From Phytoseiulus persimilis (taxonomy: Eukaryota > Arthropoda > Arachnida > Mesostigmata > Phytoseiidae), in NCBI GenBank assembly GCA_037576195.1, contig CM075101.1, positions 16,120,001 through 16,184,000 of the forward strand: a stretch of DNA of 64,000 nt. Direction: 5' to 3'. The notes beneath the pieces were generated by a model that was not told the DNA's origin, made no database searches, and saw nothing but the letters and a program-made list of their open reading frames with translations. The position numbers and the translations under genes were made by a program. Positions 31,500 through 42,499 of the stretch are shown here, one piece after another; position 1 is the stretch's first letter; every line of letters starts with the position of its first letter.

Positions 31500-33453
31500 C
31501 TAGGTGCCGCCACTGGTCTCACCCAGTCGGTAGACCCCGTTGAGCTGAGAGATGGTTCTCGTGATAGAATGAACGACTTTGCGCGGAACACGCCTGAACA
31601 GGAGTCCAACGTGATTCCTCTCCCGCCTTAAAGCCAGCGGGCGTCGGAAAGCTTGGCTATCCGGCAATAGATCCGACTGAATGACCTGAGCTCGATGCTG
31701 AGACGGTCGAGGGCTGACGCCAAGAACGAGTATTATTCGAGTCATATCGTGGGGGGGCTGCGATTTTCCCCGCAATATGTCGCCCAAGCTCTCCGAATTC
31801 ATGTCTCCGGACTGGGGGCGAAAAAATCCGCCTCGAACCTACCGAGCCGGCTGCGCTTATATTTCCCAACTGATCCGCGGCATCTGATTCCACAGTCAGA
31901 TCATCGAAAAACGTGGTTGATGCATGCGCTCTCTACGCGTTCAGGACCTGTTTCGCTCTGCATCGTGATGACCATCATGGTGGCAAGCTTATCAAGAAAT
32001 TGACACGGGAGCAACAACGGCGGGGCCAGCAGTAACGCGTGCTTCTCCCACATGAAGGTTTAAGCCAAGAGTGCAGCCGAGGCATCGTCAAGCCCCCGAG
32101 TCAATCGGTCGAGGCGGCCAACCGCCCTCTGATGTCAAGCTCAAGTTGATTCCAGCGGTCGTAGCTCGCGGCGCAGTTCGATCGAACCTCGTAAATGCCG
32201 CAGCTGTGCTATTTGGCCCCTTCTCCGTCCTTGGTCTTCGAACTCTTGGAAGAGGGTGCGGGTTCTCTGAGAGCTGTCTCGATTGTTTCCCGGAGATCTC
32301 ATCGCCAAGTTGCAACGCCTCGTTGAGTCGGGGCACCCTACCACAGAATCCGAGCAGAGGATCGTGCATTCCTGATTCCGAACTTCATCGAGTACGCCGT
32401 TCAGGAGATCTGCGGGTCTCACAAGCTCGGAGACGCCCTAGCGTCTCCTGGGATGTTGGAAACCGACGTGATCGCTCCCTTGTAGCAGCCCTGTGGTGGA
32501 AGGATGATACCATTCCCAGCAGGTGGGATCCCCTTCAACCGCTTCACATGCACCGAGTAGGCGCTCCAGAGCTCTCGAAACTTCTGAACAGACCTGAACG
32601 TTCTTATGCTGAGGTACCTCAAACCGCCTGTCGTCTCCATAATAAAGGTCTTTTGGAGCTTCCCTGCTCCGAGCCTCAGCAGGAAAGTTCCCGGGCACGA
32701 CATCAGCTCAGACCTTTTTTCCCGAGAATCGCTGACGTCATCCTCGCAGTTTCCGGCGTGTCACGGTCACCGGCGAATGAGAGATTGCCGTCCGCATTCA
32801 TTCGTTGAATGTGAGTTTAGATCGGTGTAGAGTGCTGTTGACCGCCGCGCGTTCAAGGTCTGCTTCAGGCGAGCGCCGACGTCGTCATTGCCTCTACCAG
32901 TCGAGCTGATGCAAGACTTTATCGCTTCCATAGTTGTTGCTCTTCTATTGCAACTTCTGCTCGCGGTCGCTACATTATCTCTCAGCGTTGGTGGAGACCT
33001 CCGGGCTCAGAAGCGAAAGATTGTACCCGCACTGCGTAATACCGCGACCAGATTCCGCGGGCCATGATTGCGATAACGGAATCGAAAGCGAAAATCGAAG
33101 TTCAGTGGAAGCCATCGGTCCGCTACCGCTGTTCGCTCGCTGTTGAACCGAAATGCAAGATCCGACCACCGGGCGGCGCCACCAGTCATGGAACCGAGAA
33201 GATCTTCAAACTGTGCAAACTGTCCCTGCGCAAGCGCACACGTTCGCTGACCGTTGGGATTCATACGTCTACGTCGACTATTGTGAGATCTAACGCGGTT
33301 GGACCGCGGAAGTGCCGCGCAGTTCGGCGCCTTTAACGCAACGGCCTCCTCGAATTGATGCGCCACGCAATCTTTTTCGCCGCCTCGATGCATGAGTTGG
33401 CAGAGGCGTTGTAGCTCATGAATCCTGATCCCGTAATTCTTGGGAAAAAACAT
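31500..33453 (-). other. Possible eroded retroelement gag-like sequence
   Basis: Several minus-strand frames of 80-150 codons overlap and look protein-like, for example RLNEALQLGDEISGKQSRQ (near 32,320) and IRIHELQRLCQLMHRGGEKD (near 33,430). Helical, Arg/Gln-rich text with a LxEAxxLGxEI pattern is seen in Ty3/gypsy gag proteins. No zinc knuckle, protease or RT block is visible, and a 245-codon frame also exists on the plus strand, so the assignment is weak. Confidence 0.18.
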
Positions 33454-35485
33454 AAAGCTAGTTCCATCGATCCCGCTCCACCTGTAGAATTTCGAATTCC
33501 CTCAGGCAGAGAAATTCGGCAGAAACTTCCACGGCTTTGAAAACAATCCTGTCAGATTGTGGCTTGTGTCACAGATGCATCGGAGGAGGAAGCAGGTTAC
33601 GCCGTTGAAATCAGCGAATCATTCACTACAGTTGGACTGACTGCGAATTCGTAAAGGGTTTCTTACCACCAATGATATGACTCCCGGAATCCGGGCACCC
33701 TTTGACTCATTATTTCTGTAGCGGGATATTCTGAGTTGGCTAACCCCATCGCAGGAGGCGGCGACTCCACTATCATCGGAGGTCAAACGAGGTCAGACTT
33801 GCTGAACCTCAACTCGAGAATGTTCATTCTAGACTTGTCAAACGACCTGAACCATTCGACCACTGTGTGTCTCGGTGAACCCTCCTCCTCTTCATAGCTC
33901 CGAGGACTGGATCCATTTGCCTCATTAAGATGATACCTCACCCCCTGGCGTCTTCCGCATTGTGTCCTGTTGCCAGACTGTTGTGATTTTCGACCCCGTC
34001 TCAAACATAGTGATCTATTTTCGGTTCACCCAGACTTCTTGAATCATGGAGGGGTGATCATCGATCCGCCCACGACGCGAGGCGGGGACTTGCGGGAGGT
34101 CTGCGACGTCAGCTACCGGCGATATGCGATTCGACAGTGCGGCCATTCGTACCTCCTGGTGGAGGACGGCGTTGAACGTGAAAGGTTCTACAGGCATAAC
34201 AAGGACACATTCTGCGTGCGAAACGTAGTTGATCGAGACAATGCAATCCCCTGAACAATCGATCACTCGGGAATTGAAAATCCTCTGGTAAATTAGATTC
34301 ATCTGCCTATTCTATGTATTCTGATGATTGGAGCGGACCGCAGGGACGGGCTCCATCGTCGCGTGCTTCACAACTTCAGAGGAGTTCCCTGCGACTTGGT
34401 TTGCGACCTGTCAATGAATGAATCAAAAACTATGCTCCGCCTCCACGTTGGGAAGCGTCAAAAGAAGCATGAACTCCGCGGACCATGAAACAAGAATGGA
34501 AACAGTCGATACTTCCATTTTTTCCAGCGTCCAAACGGCAACGTCGTTCCTTTGGCAGATGTGGTCCTGGACTTCGATTCGACATTCACGTGACCCTGAC
34601 GTATCGGAGAGAGAATCGATTCCCGCACGCGAGAGACTGAGATGAGAGACCACTGAGTTCCGCGATGTAGTGTGCGGACTGCGACAACCGGGCTCCAATT
34701 TGTTACTGAGAGACGGAGACCAGTGCGGCCTTCTCGAGGAAAATCCGAGCTAGGGACCATATCGCGAGATGTTTGAGATGGTCCGAAAATACAATGCAAT
34801 CGAAGTATTCCTGACTTGGATCCGCTTGTCGACCGTACGTGAGTTCGTGACCGTCGCGCGGGCCAGACTATCACGGTCTCGTTCACCTGTCACGTAAAAT
34901 GGAGGCTCAATTAACGACTGCGCACAGAAACGAACGTGCTCTGTGATCGAGCCACACCGAAACACCGCAAAGCATCGAGGACAACCAAATAGTCGATCAT
35001 CTGACACGATATCCTCTGGAAGTGTCAAGGACACGAGAGGTCCACGAAGAAACTCGGGCTCGTCTCCTGAATATATTGCGGGACGGAATTCCACATTCTC
35101 ACAGTAGAGCTGGCGAGGGGATCTACCCTCTCAGTGAGACTTCTTCTGAAGTATTCAGTTCCAGCTGGATCTTGCATGCGTATACCTGAATGGGCGTCTC
35201 ACAGATACATTTAGTCCCATCTTTCCCTTCTTCGGAGATCTGTCCCGGTCCCGTCAGCTTCTGACGAGGTCGTGTGTGGCATTTCGAGAACTTTTTTTGT
35301 TTTTCCGGCTGAACCTCTCAGCCAGCCCTCAGAAGTGTCCCGGAATCACCTTTCGGTATTGCTTCAGAAACACTCCCTATCGCCTCACAAATCCCATTGC
35401 GGGCGGTGGGCTTGGGTCTTAAGATGGTTCAGATTCAATTCTGATATAAATTGAATCCTCTTTTTACCACTCAAGAAATTTGTTG
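33454..35485. other. Non-coding stretch
   Basis: No recognisable gene. A minus-strand frame near 34,750-35,094 has a Cys-x2-Cys followed by His and Cys (FGCPRCFAVFRCGSITEHV) that looks zinc-finger-like but is isolated. Confidence 0.35.
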
Positions 35486-35570
35486 TCCCGGCCGGGGATC
35501 GAACCCGCGATTGCTAGCTTAGCGTGGCACCCAAGGCGTTGGTTTATGCCACACGGCCAACGAGCCGACT
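35486..35570 (-). mobile_element. tRNA-derived SINE head (Pol III A and B boxes)
   Basis: On the minus strand an A-box-like TGGCCGTGTGGC (35559-35548) is followed 42 nt later by a perfect B box GGTTCGATCCC (35505-35495) in the context CGCGGGTTCGATCCCCGG. A GTTGG/CCAAC D-arm-like stem is present. The acceptor stem does not pair, so this is not an intact tRNA gene. The arrangement fits the tRNA-related head of a SINE. Confidence 0.55.
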
Positions 35571-35890
35571 TCGAGAACTTGGCCACCGTTACATCGCTGG
35601 AGTCGAAGTTCGAGGCTCGAACTTCCCTCTCAGGCTCGAAGCGAGGGGCTCTCCGAGCTGAGGTCAGGAACGGGTTGCTTGTCGAAGTCCGACAGCGGAG
35701 CCGGTGGGGATCTACTCCGGTATCAGCGGAAAGAGGAGGAAACCACGGAAATCTTTCCTAGAAAGCCTTGCTGCAGGAGCCGAATCTAGCGCGTGCGCCT
35801 CGTTCTTCCGCACGAGACACATGTTAATGCGGCAGGCGGATCACTCGTGGTGTAGACTGCATTGGCCAGTCTTCGCCCCGAGTGCGGTAA

Positions 35891-35901
35891 GGGGGGGGGG
35901 G
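35891..35901. repeat. Homopolymer run of 11 G
   Basis: Uninterrupted poly(G) tract. Confidence 0.85.
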
Positions 35902-35987
35902 TCGTGAGTTCGCCAAGCCCGTCCTCATAACGCAGACCACATGATGAAGCTCTTCGGCTAAACTTCAACATCAGTGGTTTACGGCAG

Positions 35988-36030
35988 TAGCCGAGTGGAT
36001 GACAGAGCACACAAGCTTCCGAGTCGAGAA
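35988..36030 (+). repeat. Second tRNA-like fragment (A box only)
   Basis: TAGCCGAGTGG (35988-35998) is a perfect A box, as in tRNA-Ser/Leu and many arthropod SINEs. The expected B box about 30 nt later is degenerate (GAGTCGAGAACC). It may be a worn SINE head in the orientation opposite to the one at 35.5 kb. Confidence 0.3.
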
Positions 36031-36039
36031 CCACATTAG

Positions 36040-39000
36040 CCACAGACCGCTATTCGGGAATGATAGGGCTCACAAGCTGAATACGTTTGCCAACAGTCGG
36101 CAGGGTCTGTAGGCATAAGGGACTGACCTATGTTTCCATCTCACCTATCCCGGAACTCATATTCGGATCATGACAGATGAATATCAGGGAGAGGGGAAAT
36201 ATGTGAGGCGGCATGTGGGAACGGGAGGCATCATCCATCAATCCATTGATATATGGCTAGATGCCTGGATAGATTGATGAATTATGCCTCATTGCCAGGA
36301 GAAGTGGTGAACTCAGCCATCACAGACTCATTTATCCATCTCGTTATATGGATAGATGAGAGTTATGAGATTATGAATGCCTGAACTTCCCAGCCCTAGT
36401 GAGGACCACTCGCTGCAACGAAGGAACTGGGGTCTGAAGGTTCTTGCCGTTGTCACCAAGATCATCGATTGAAACGAACATGCTCCTTTGAACTCTCGTG
36501 CTCAAAAGGCGGTAGTCGCGGAAACGCTTCTGAGATATTCAAGTTTCGTAACGGGAGGACAGCGGGTTGACAATGCGGCGGGGCAGGAAGAATGGCCAAT
36601 GAGCTCAACTCCTTCTTGTTCCCACCAGATTCGACGCCGTATTTCAGAGTTTGAAACGAGAGCGGTTCTTCTGATCCTCTATGTAGCCGACATTGCCCAA
36701 TTCAATCAAATTTTCCCGAATGTTGACAAAGCATGTTCCAGCTTGAATGCAACTCTTGTCAGATACCCCCTGACAGCGCTGCACGTACTACACGTGGACC
36801 TGGTACTTCGCATGTGAACCACTCAACGGCTGGCAGACCACAGAGGCCGTCCACGTTCTCACGTGGAAACTCCTCCGTCAGGGTCTTATCGTGGCTCGTG
36901 ATACAACACCTACGGCCTGACCATAAAATACGTCAAAGGTAACGTGATCGAAACAGAGCTCGTGACTCTCGGGGCGACCTTGTGAGTGGTGTTCTCGACT
37001 ATTTGTAAGCTATAGGAAAATTGAACATTCGCTGGAAAATGATCCGATGCGAGTGGAAACACGAGGAAAACCAGGTAGCCGATGTCGCAAGACATCGCGA
37101 GAAGGGGGTTGCACTCCGGAGCAACCAGGACAAAGTTTTCATTCAGGACCAGCGGAATATTTGTTGAAGCAGACGGGTAGAATGTGAATAAGTTTCCCGC
37201 CCGAGCCAGTTATGGGGGAGGGACGGATGGGAGAAGAGTCATCCGGATTCAGCCAAGTTGATTCTTATATCTCTCGTTAATGCCCCGGAACAGAAGCCGG
37301 TCTTTGCCGTCGATGTCGTCTCCTTCCAGGATATCTCTGATCAAAAGGGAAACCGCGGTGCTGCAGATAAACTCCAGAGAACTCTTCCTACACTTGCAGG
37401 TGGCCGGATCCCACTGGTCTCAAGCTTGCATAGCGAAGAGAGCAGTCGATTCTCCGTCGATTCTTCATGCTAGCATTCATTGCACGCGCACCATGTCCCA
37501 ATCCGACCCTCCTTTAATGACGTCCATTCCTGAAATGGATTCATGGAAGTAGTTCATGTTGACCTATCCCGTCAACGTTCCGAGTACCCGGTAGCATGGA
37601 GCCAGCGAAGTCTCCTGGGGGAGGACGTAGAGAACAGAGGAGCGATCTCGTTAAGTCACCAGCGCCCTTCAGAAGCGAAACGCCTTGTCTCGCTGATTCT
37701 GATGAGGCTCGCTTCTCACTCTCTTCAGGAGTTGCGAGTTCGCTTGTCTTCATTCAGTCTCCAAGAGTTGAAAAGCCAAATTTGAGATATTCCTATCCGA
37801 ATTACCCCAGAACTCGGTTGCACGTCCTTCGTTTGACCCAAATGACCGGACTGCGTCGATCTTGCCATGCTTACTCTTCTCATGTGGAATATCCAGTTGA
37901 TTTGAACGGTGTTCTGGTTAACTGCGGTTGGCTACAGCATTCCTGCGAATTCGTCGGGGCTGCGGGCAGGCCGACGTACTTTAGGGGAATTCTCTCGGAG
38001 ACCACTCGGATCAGATATCATTCTTGAGTGGGAGACCACCGCGGTCAGCACCGCCGCGTTCAGCTGGAGAGAACTTTACGCCTCAGAGCTGAAGATGCTC
38101 TTCGGTTAGGAGCTCAATTGCTTCGGAGAATCATCGTCTTTTGGACGGGGATCATCTTCGGATTTGATCCTGCGAATTCCACGGGGCTGCCGACATCCAC
38201 GGGAAGTTATGAGCTGGGTCGAGCGTCACTCTCTGTTGTCATGATCGCCGCTCTCTGGTCCTGTTGATCCGGGTTCTCGCATGACTGCTATCCCACCGCG
38301 AGTCAGTAGGAAACTCGGTCGAACGCAAAAATCGCTCCCGAAGAAGCGGCTGCCGCATCCCGGAAAACCTGAGCTGAAATTTCTGCAAGCCGACTGTTCA
38401 GGTTTCGCCTTGAGCCCGTTTCCCCAAGCGAGCAGCGCAGTCAGCCAAGCAAGCAAGAACGATGCGAGCGACGGCGCTGCAGCTCAGCCGCCGGTTGAGA
38501 CGACAGACTAACGGACAGCTATAATAATCCGCCGTGCGACCGAATCGGCGGCGGCCCTGGCAACGTCCAGCTGAAAAGAAGAACCGGTTTCTGGACTGTT
38601 CGTTCGTGGCCGAGAGGTTCCGGAGCTACCAGAGTTCGATTTCTTCTGACAGAAACTCATGTCAAGTTCCTCCAGCATCGTTGCGTTTCCGTTGGAGGCT
38701 CCTTGAGATACTGACCGCCCTTGGAATGATGATTTGCATCGTGGAGAACGACTTTGTTCCGAATCGAACTCACTCGGGGCGTCGGTACGTTCTCCGACAC
38801 GCTTTCCCAGGTCATCGTACAGACGTGCTCTGCGTGGAAGGCGGTGCTCGTGACATCTTTCTTACTTGATGGTCTGTGGTCTTGAGTCTCAAGTTCGATC
38901 TGTTCTGTCAGCCTTCCTTCGCCCTCCCCCCTCAACAGCTTCTTCCTGTCACAACATCACAAAGTCGATTCTTTCTCACATCGGGGGAGCTCAGGTCACG

Positions 39001-40820
39001 GTCGAGCATACCACAGACCCAACCGTTGACCCTATAGCTCAGGTAGGGTTCCCAACTTGAGGGAAGGGGGCCGTCTCCAAGCCTGGGCCTCTGCTCGGTT
39101 CAGAAGCCTCGAAAAGCTGATTCCTCTTTTCAGCACCCATTCCAAGGGAGCCAACGATTATTCACGCAGTGGGACAGCGGGAAATTCCGCAGCGACGGGA
39201 CCGTTGATGATGGAATGAGCATATTTCCGTCCCCGGACTAGGCGGATCCAGGAAGCCAGGAGGGGTCGCTAGGGAGATTTGCCTCAATTCGCCTCTGGAT
39301 ACTCAGCATGGGATATAAGCGAAAACGAACGCCAGTAGGGCCTCCTTGGTCTCAAAGAAGGCTAGAGGCGAGCGCTGGGAAGGCTCAAAGGCGCAGGTCT
39401 CAGCGGTATTTTTAGCGGTTCCGCCGAGCCAGCTCGACTCGGAGTTGACACCAACCAGTCACACAGGGAGTCTCTCGGCAAACGACCCTCCAGAGCACAG
39501 TTGATGCACTTCGATGCGGAGAGTGGTACGATGAGATTTCGAGGAAATCGACGACACTCCGTTCGGGATCGGAGTTATTTGATCCCTCTGAAAGAGCTCG
39601 TGTGGTTTCTGCTCTTCAGAAGGAACAACGGAAATCGTGATTCCAAACGCGAGAAGACGCGCGCCCGCAATCTACCGGCGGCTCGGATGTTCTAGAGCGT
39701 TTCTAGTCTGAATCGGAACTCGATCGGCTCGAGAGAATAACCGATTCCGTGCCCGCCACCCGGGTGGCGGGTGGATCGGAATCAGCTGCGAAGTGGAATC
39801 GTTCAATAACATCGCCACTCAAGGCTCTTGATCGGCGTTATCCTGTTCTTTACTCAGATTCTAACCGCCGAAGCTCCATGCCGTCAGCCCGCCTCCTCTC
39901 TGCATCGATCGAAATCCACAGCGAACCTCCGTGAGGCTCTCACGCGCCCGCGTCAGCGCTCGTCGAAGCTTCGTGTCCAAACGTCACGGTTCAGCGGATC
40001 GGAGCGAGTTCTGGTGGAATCCGCTCTTCGGACGGGGCCCCAACTGTTCATCAAGAAGCAAAAACATCTTCCCACACGACCCGCAGCGCTGTCGCCGAGC
40101 TTAGCGATGTTTGAGAATTTTGCGTTATTTTTATGGTTTGATGTGATCCCGGATCGACGGAGCCAATAAACGACGTAGAAAATTCCGTTACGTTCGGGAT
40201 CAGCGGATCGGGGCCGGTGTTTTCAAAAGCGGGAGAAAAAAAATCCCTCCTTTTCCTTCGAATCCATTCCGATCTCTTTCTCCTGAGTTTGTCTTGTGGA
40301 CGGCTGCGCGGAGCATATATCATCGAAAAACGGGGGAAGGGCAGCTTCTTTTCGAAAGTCTGAAAGAATTTTCATCTTTTCAGAGACCGCTCAGCTCCAG
40401 AACTTGGAGAAATTGATCCCTCGCCGAATAGCAGTTTCAAACGGCTGCTCGGGCATAGGTTAATAGGGGGGAGATTTCCGGAGTCTCTGGACTGTCACGC
40501 ATTCCCCCCACAGAATGAATGCGGCCAGCGGACGTGTCGGTGACAGTTGACCGAAACGTAGTTTCATATGTCAGCTCGAATTCGCCGCGTAATCTCATTG
40601 ATATGCTTCATCAGTCGTCAGGCATGAGACTGGTTGTTGACGCGAAGTCGCATCGCCTCCGCGACGTAGCCCTCGCGGATAACCTCTGTTCGTTTTGGAA
40701 GTTCTCAAGGTTCGCACCGCCTGCTGCGCGGACCCTCGTGAAACCCTCTGCTTCACTAGCCTTCATCAGGGTCAGCAAGGAGTCCTTCCGTTCCGCGGGT
40801 CCTACTCCTATGTGGGGGAG
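36040..40820. other. Long non-coding stretch
   Basis: No gene can be supported. It contains a CATCAATC/GATTGATG inverted repeat near 36,236-36,283 and the 20-bp palindrome at 39752-39771. Confidence 0.4.
39752..39771. repeat. Perfect 20-bp GC-rich palindrome
   Basis: CCCGCCACCCGGGTGGCGGG is its own reverse complement with no spacer. GATTCCG and GGATCGGAATC words on either side extend the dyad imperfectly. Confidence 0.85.
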
Positions 40821-40828
40821 CGGTCTCC

Positions 40829-40995
40829 CTCCTCATCTTTTCTCGGTCTCTCCTCTCTGATCCCCTATTCTTCTCCCCGATCCGTTCCCCGAAGGATTCT
40901 CCTTCTCCCCTTCTCTCACTCCGTCATAGCACACGAAGCTCTCCCTCTCCTCTCTTCCGCTCCTCCGCCCCCCTTCCCTTTCTCTCGTTACCCCT
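40829..40995 (+). repeat. Polypyrimidine tract
   Basis: About 165 bases in which the plus strand is strongly C/T biased (repeated CTCTCC, TTCTCC and CCCTTCCC words). Such tracts can form triplex DNA or act as splicing-regulatory sequence. Confidence 0.7.
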
Positions 40996-41685
40996 CCCGA
41001 AGCAACGGAGTGGTTCGGGTTCTTGTAAACCATGACTCTCTCTAGCAGGTCGAAGTTAGAAACTACAAAACTCCGTCTATGAAAGTCCGAGGAGGTATTT
41101 CAATTGCTCTGTGGATTATCTCCGGACCAAGGCGGGCGGTGCGGCAGCGGCGTTTACTGCTCGGAATCGCTTTGGGACATTTCTCTCGAGCCAGGCGACT
41201 GAATTCTGGCCGAGCGCTGTTTCTTGAGTGGGATAATATCGGACTTCCCCACTCTGCTTCCTCGAATGACTTCCTGCGATCGCTGTTGCCGATTTCTCGA
41301 TGCCGAAGCTCCGCGAATCGGTTCGGGCTCACCAATCTTCACCGATCCATCATCGCTATCGATGATCGATCGGGCATTACTCGTTGGCGACACATCATCC
41401 GAATCGCCGATGTATTCTGAGATCTTGATCGGCAAGCCCAATCAGACCAGCGGAACGATCGCAGCGTCTCAGCGTTGATCCAATTATTGGAGCGTATCTT
41501 GCACATTATGCAACTTGGCAACGGGTTCGAGACAGTGACTAATTATATTCTCTGCTTGCATAACAATTTCCTGGCTCATAGAATGAATGGACGAATCGTT
41601 GTCTCGAAGAGCGGTACCCTCTCCACACAGGATGCAGGAATGTGCTGGATGTATTGCGCCGTTAATACTATACATACTTCTTGAG

Positions 41686-41990
41686 GAAAGGGGAAAGGGG
41701 CGTCATTATCCTCGTCGCCATGGCAACCGATGGAGGCTGGCCCCTGCACGTAGAGAGTACCATGCTCCTCTGGGTATTCTGAAGGGCGTCTTTGATGATG
41801 GTATGGGACAGACCAGCAGGGGATTAGGAGAGGGATTCGGGGGACGACAAAAGAAGGGTCGGAGAGAGAGGAGAAGGACGACAGCCCAGCGGAGAACGGG
41901 GGTCTCGAGAGGGGGGGGCGAAGAGGAAGCCGGGGAGGGCTGGGTGAGGACGATGGAGGGGTTCGTAGAGGCGAAAGGTCTCATGACTGA
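41686..41990 (+). repeat. Polypurine-rich tract next to X-box
   Basis: The plus strand changes to a G/A bias (GGAAAGGGG, GGAGAGAGAGGAG and GGGGGGGCGAAGAGG words). This is opposite in strand sense to the polypyrimidine tract 0.7 kb upstream. An RFX X-box is embedded at 41714-41727. Confidence 0.65.
41714..41727. promoter_or_regulatory. RFX X-box motif
   Basis: GTCGCCATGGCAAC fits the RFX dyad (GTNRCC-N2-RGYAAC type) with a two-base spacer. Confidence 0.5.
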
Positions 41991-42123
41991 CGGAATACAG
42001 AGTTGCGGGAGGAGGGAAGGGAGCGTTCTATTACAAAAGCGGGGTGCGGGTATTCGCGACCGATGGTGAGCGATAAAGGCGAGTGTGGCTGACGGGCAGG
42101 AGAACTTTTGAGCACCCATGGGA

Positions 42124-42137
42124 GTTGCTATGGCAAC
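42124..42137. promoter_or_regulatory. RFX X-box followed by a CRE-like site
   Basis: GTTGCTATGGCAAC (reverse complement GTTGCCATAGCAAC fits the RFX dyad) is followed four bases later by TGACGTTT, one and a half CRE half-sites. A TATA-like CTATATAATC occurs about 70 bp further on (42,207-42,216). Confidence 0.5.
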
Positions 42138-42499
42138 CGGTGACGTTTCACTCCACTATCGGCATAGCCTGAGCTCACTCGCCGCGGGTTCCATATAGTT
42201 TCGTTGCTATATAATCAGGAATCGGAGGGAGGGAGGGAAGTTCCTCCGGTTGAGAGCTCGCCTCGCGAGCACGGGCGAGCAGTTTGCCGGTGAGTCGAGC
42301 GATCGGCTGAACACTGAAGAAACTGCCTTCTAGAGGAGATGGAGCACGTACGGGTACACGGCACGGGCGAGAAAGCTCAATGGATGGAGACAGAGCACAC
42401 CGGAGGGGAGCGGAGGTGGAATCGCGAAGGGGAGCTTCGAAGGGGCTCCTGCGGAGAACGGGAATCGTCGGGGTGTGCTGAGTGAGCAAAAAACATCCA

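Noticed and set aside
32071-32808. 245-codon plus-strand frame
   Set aside because: It overlaps equally open minus-strand frames, has no domain, and lacks promoter or splice support.
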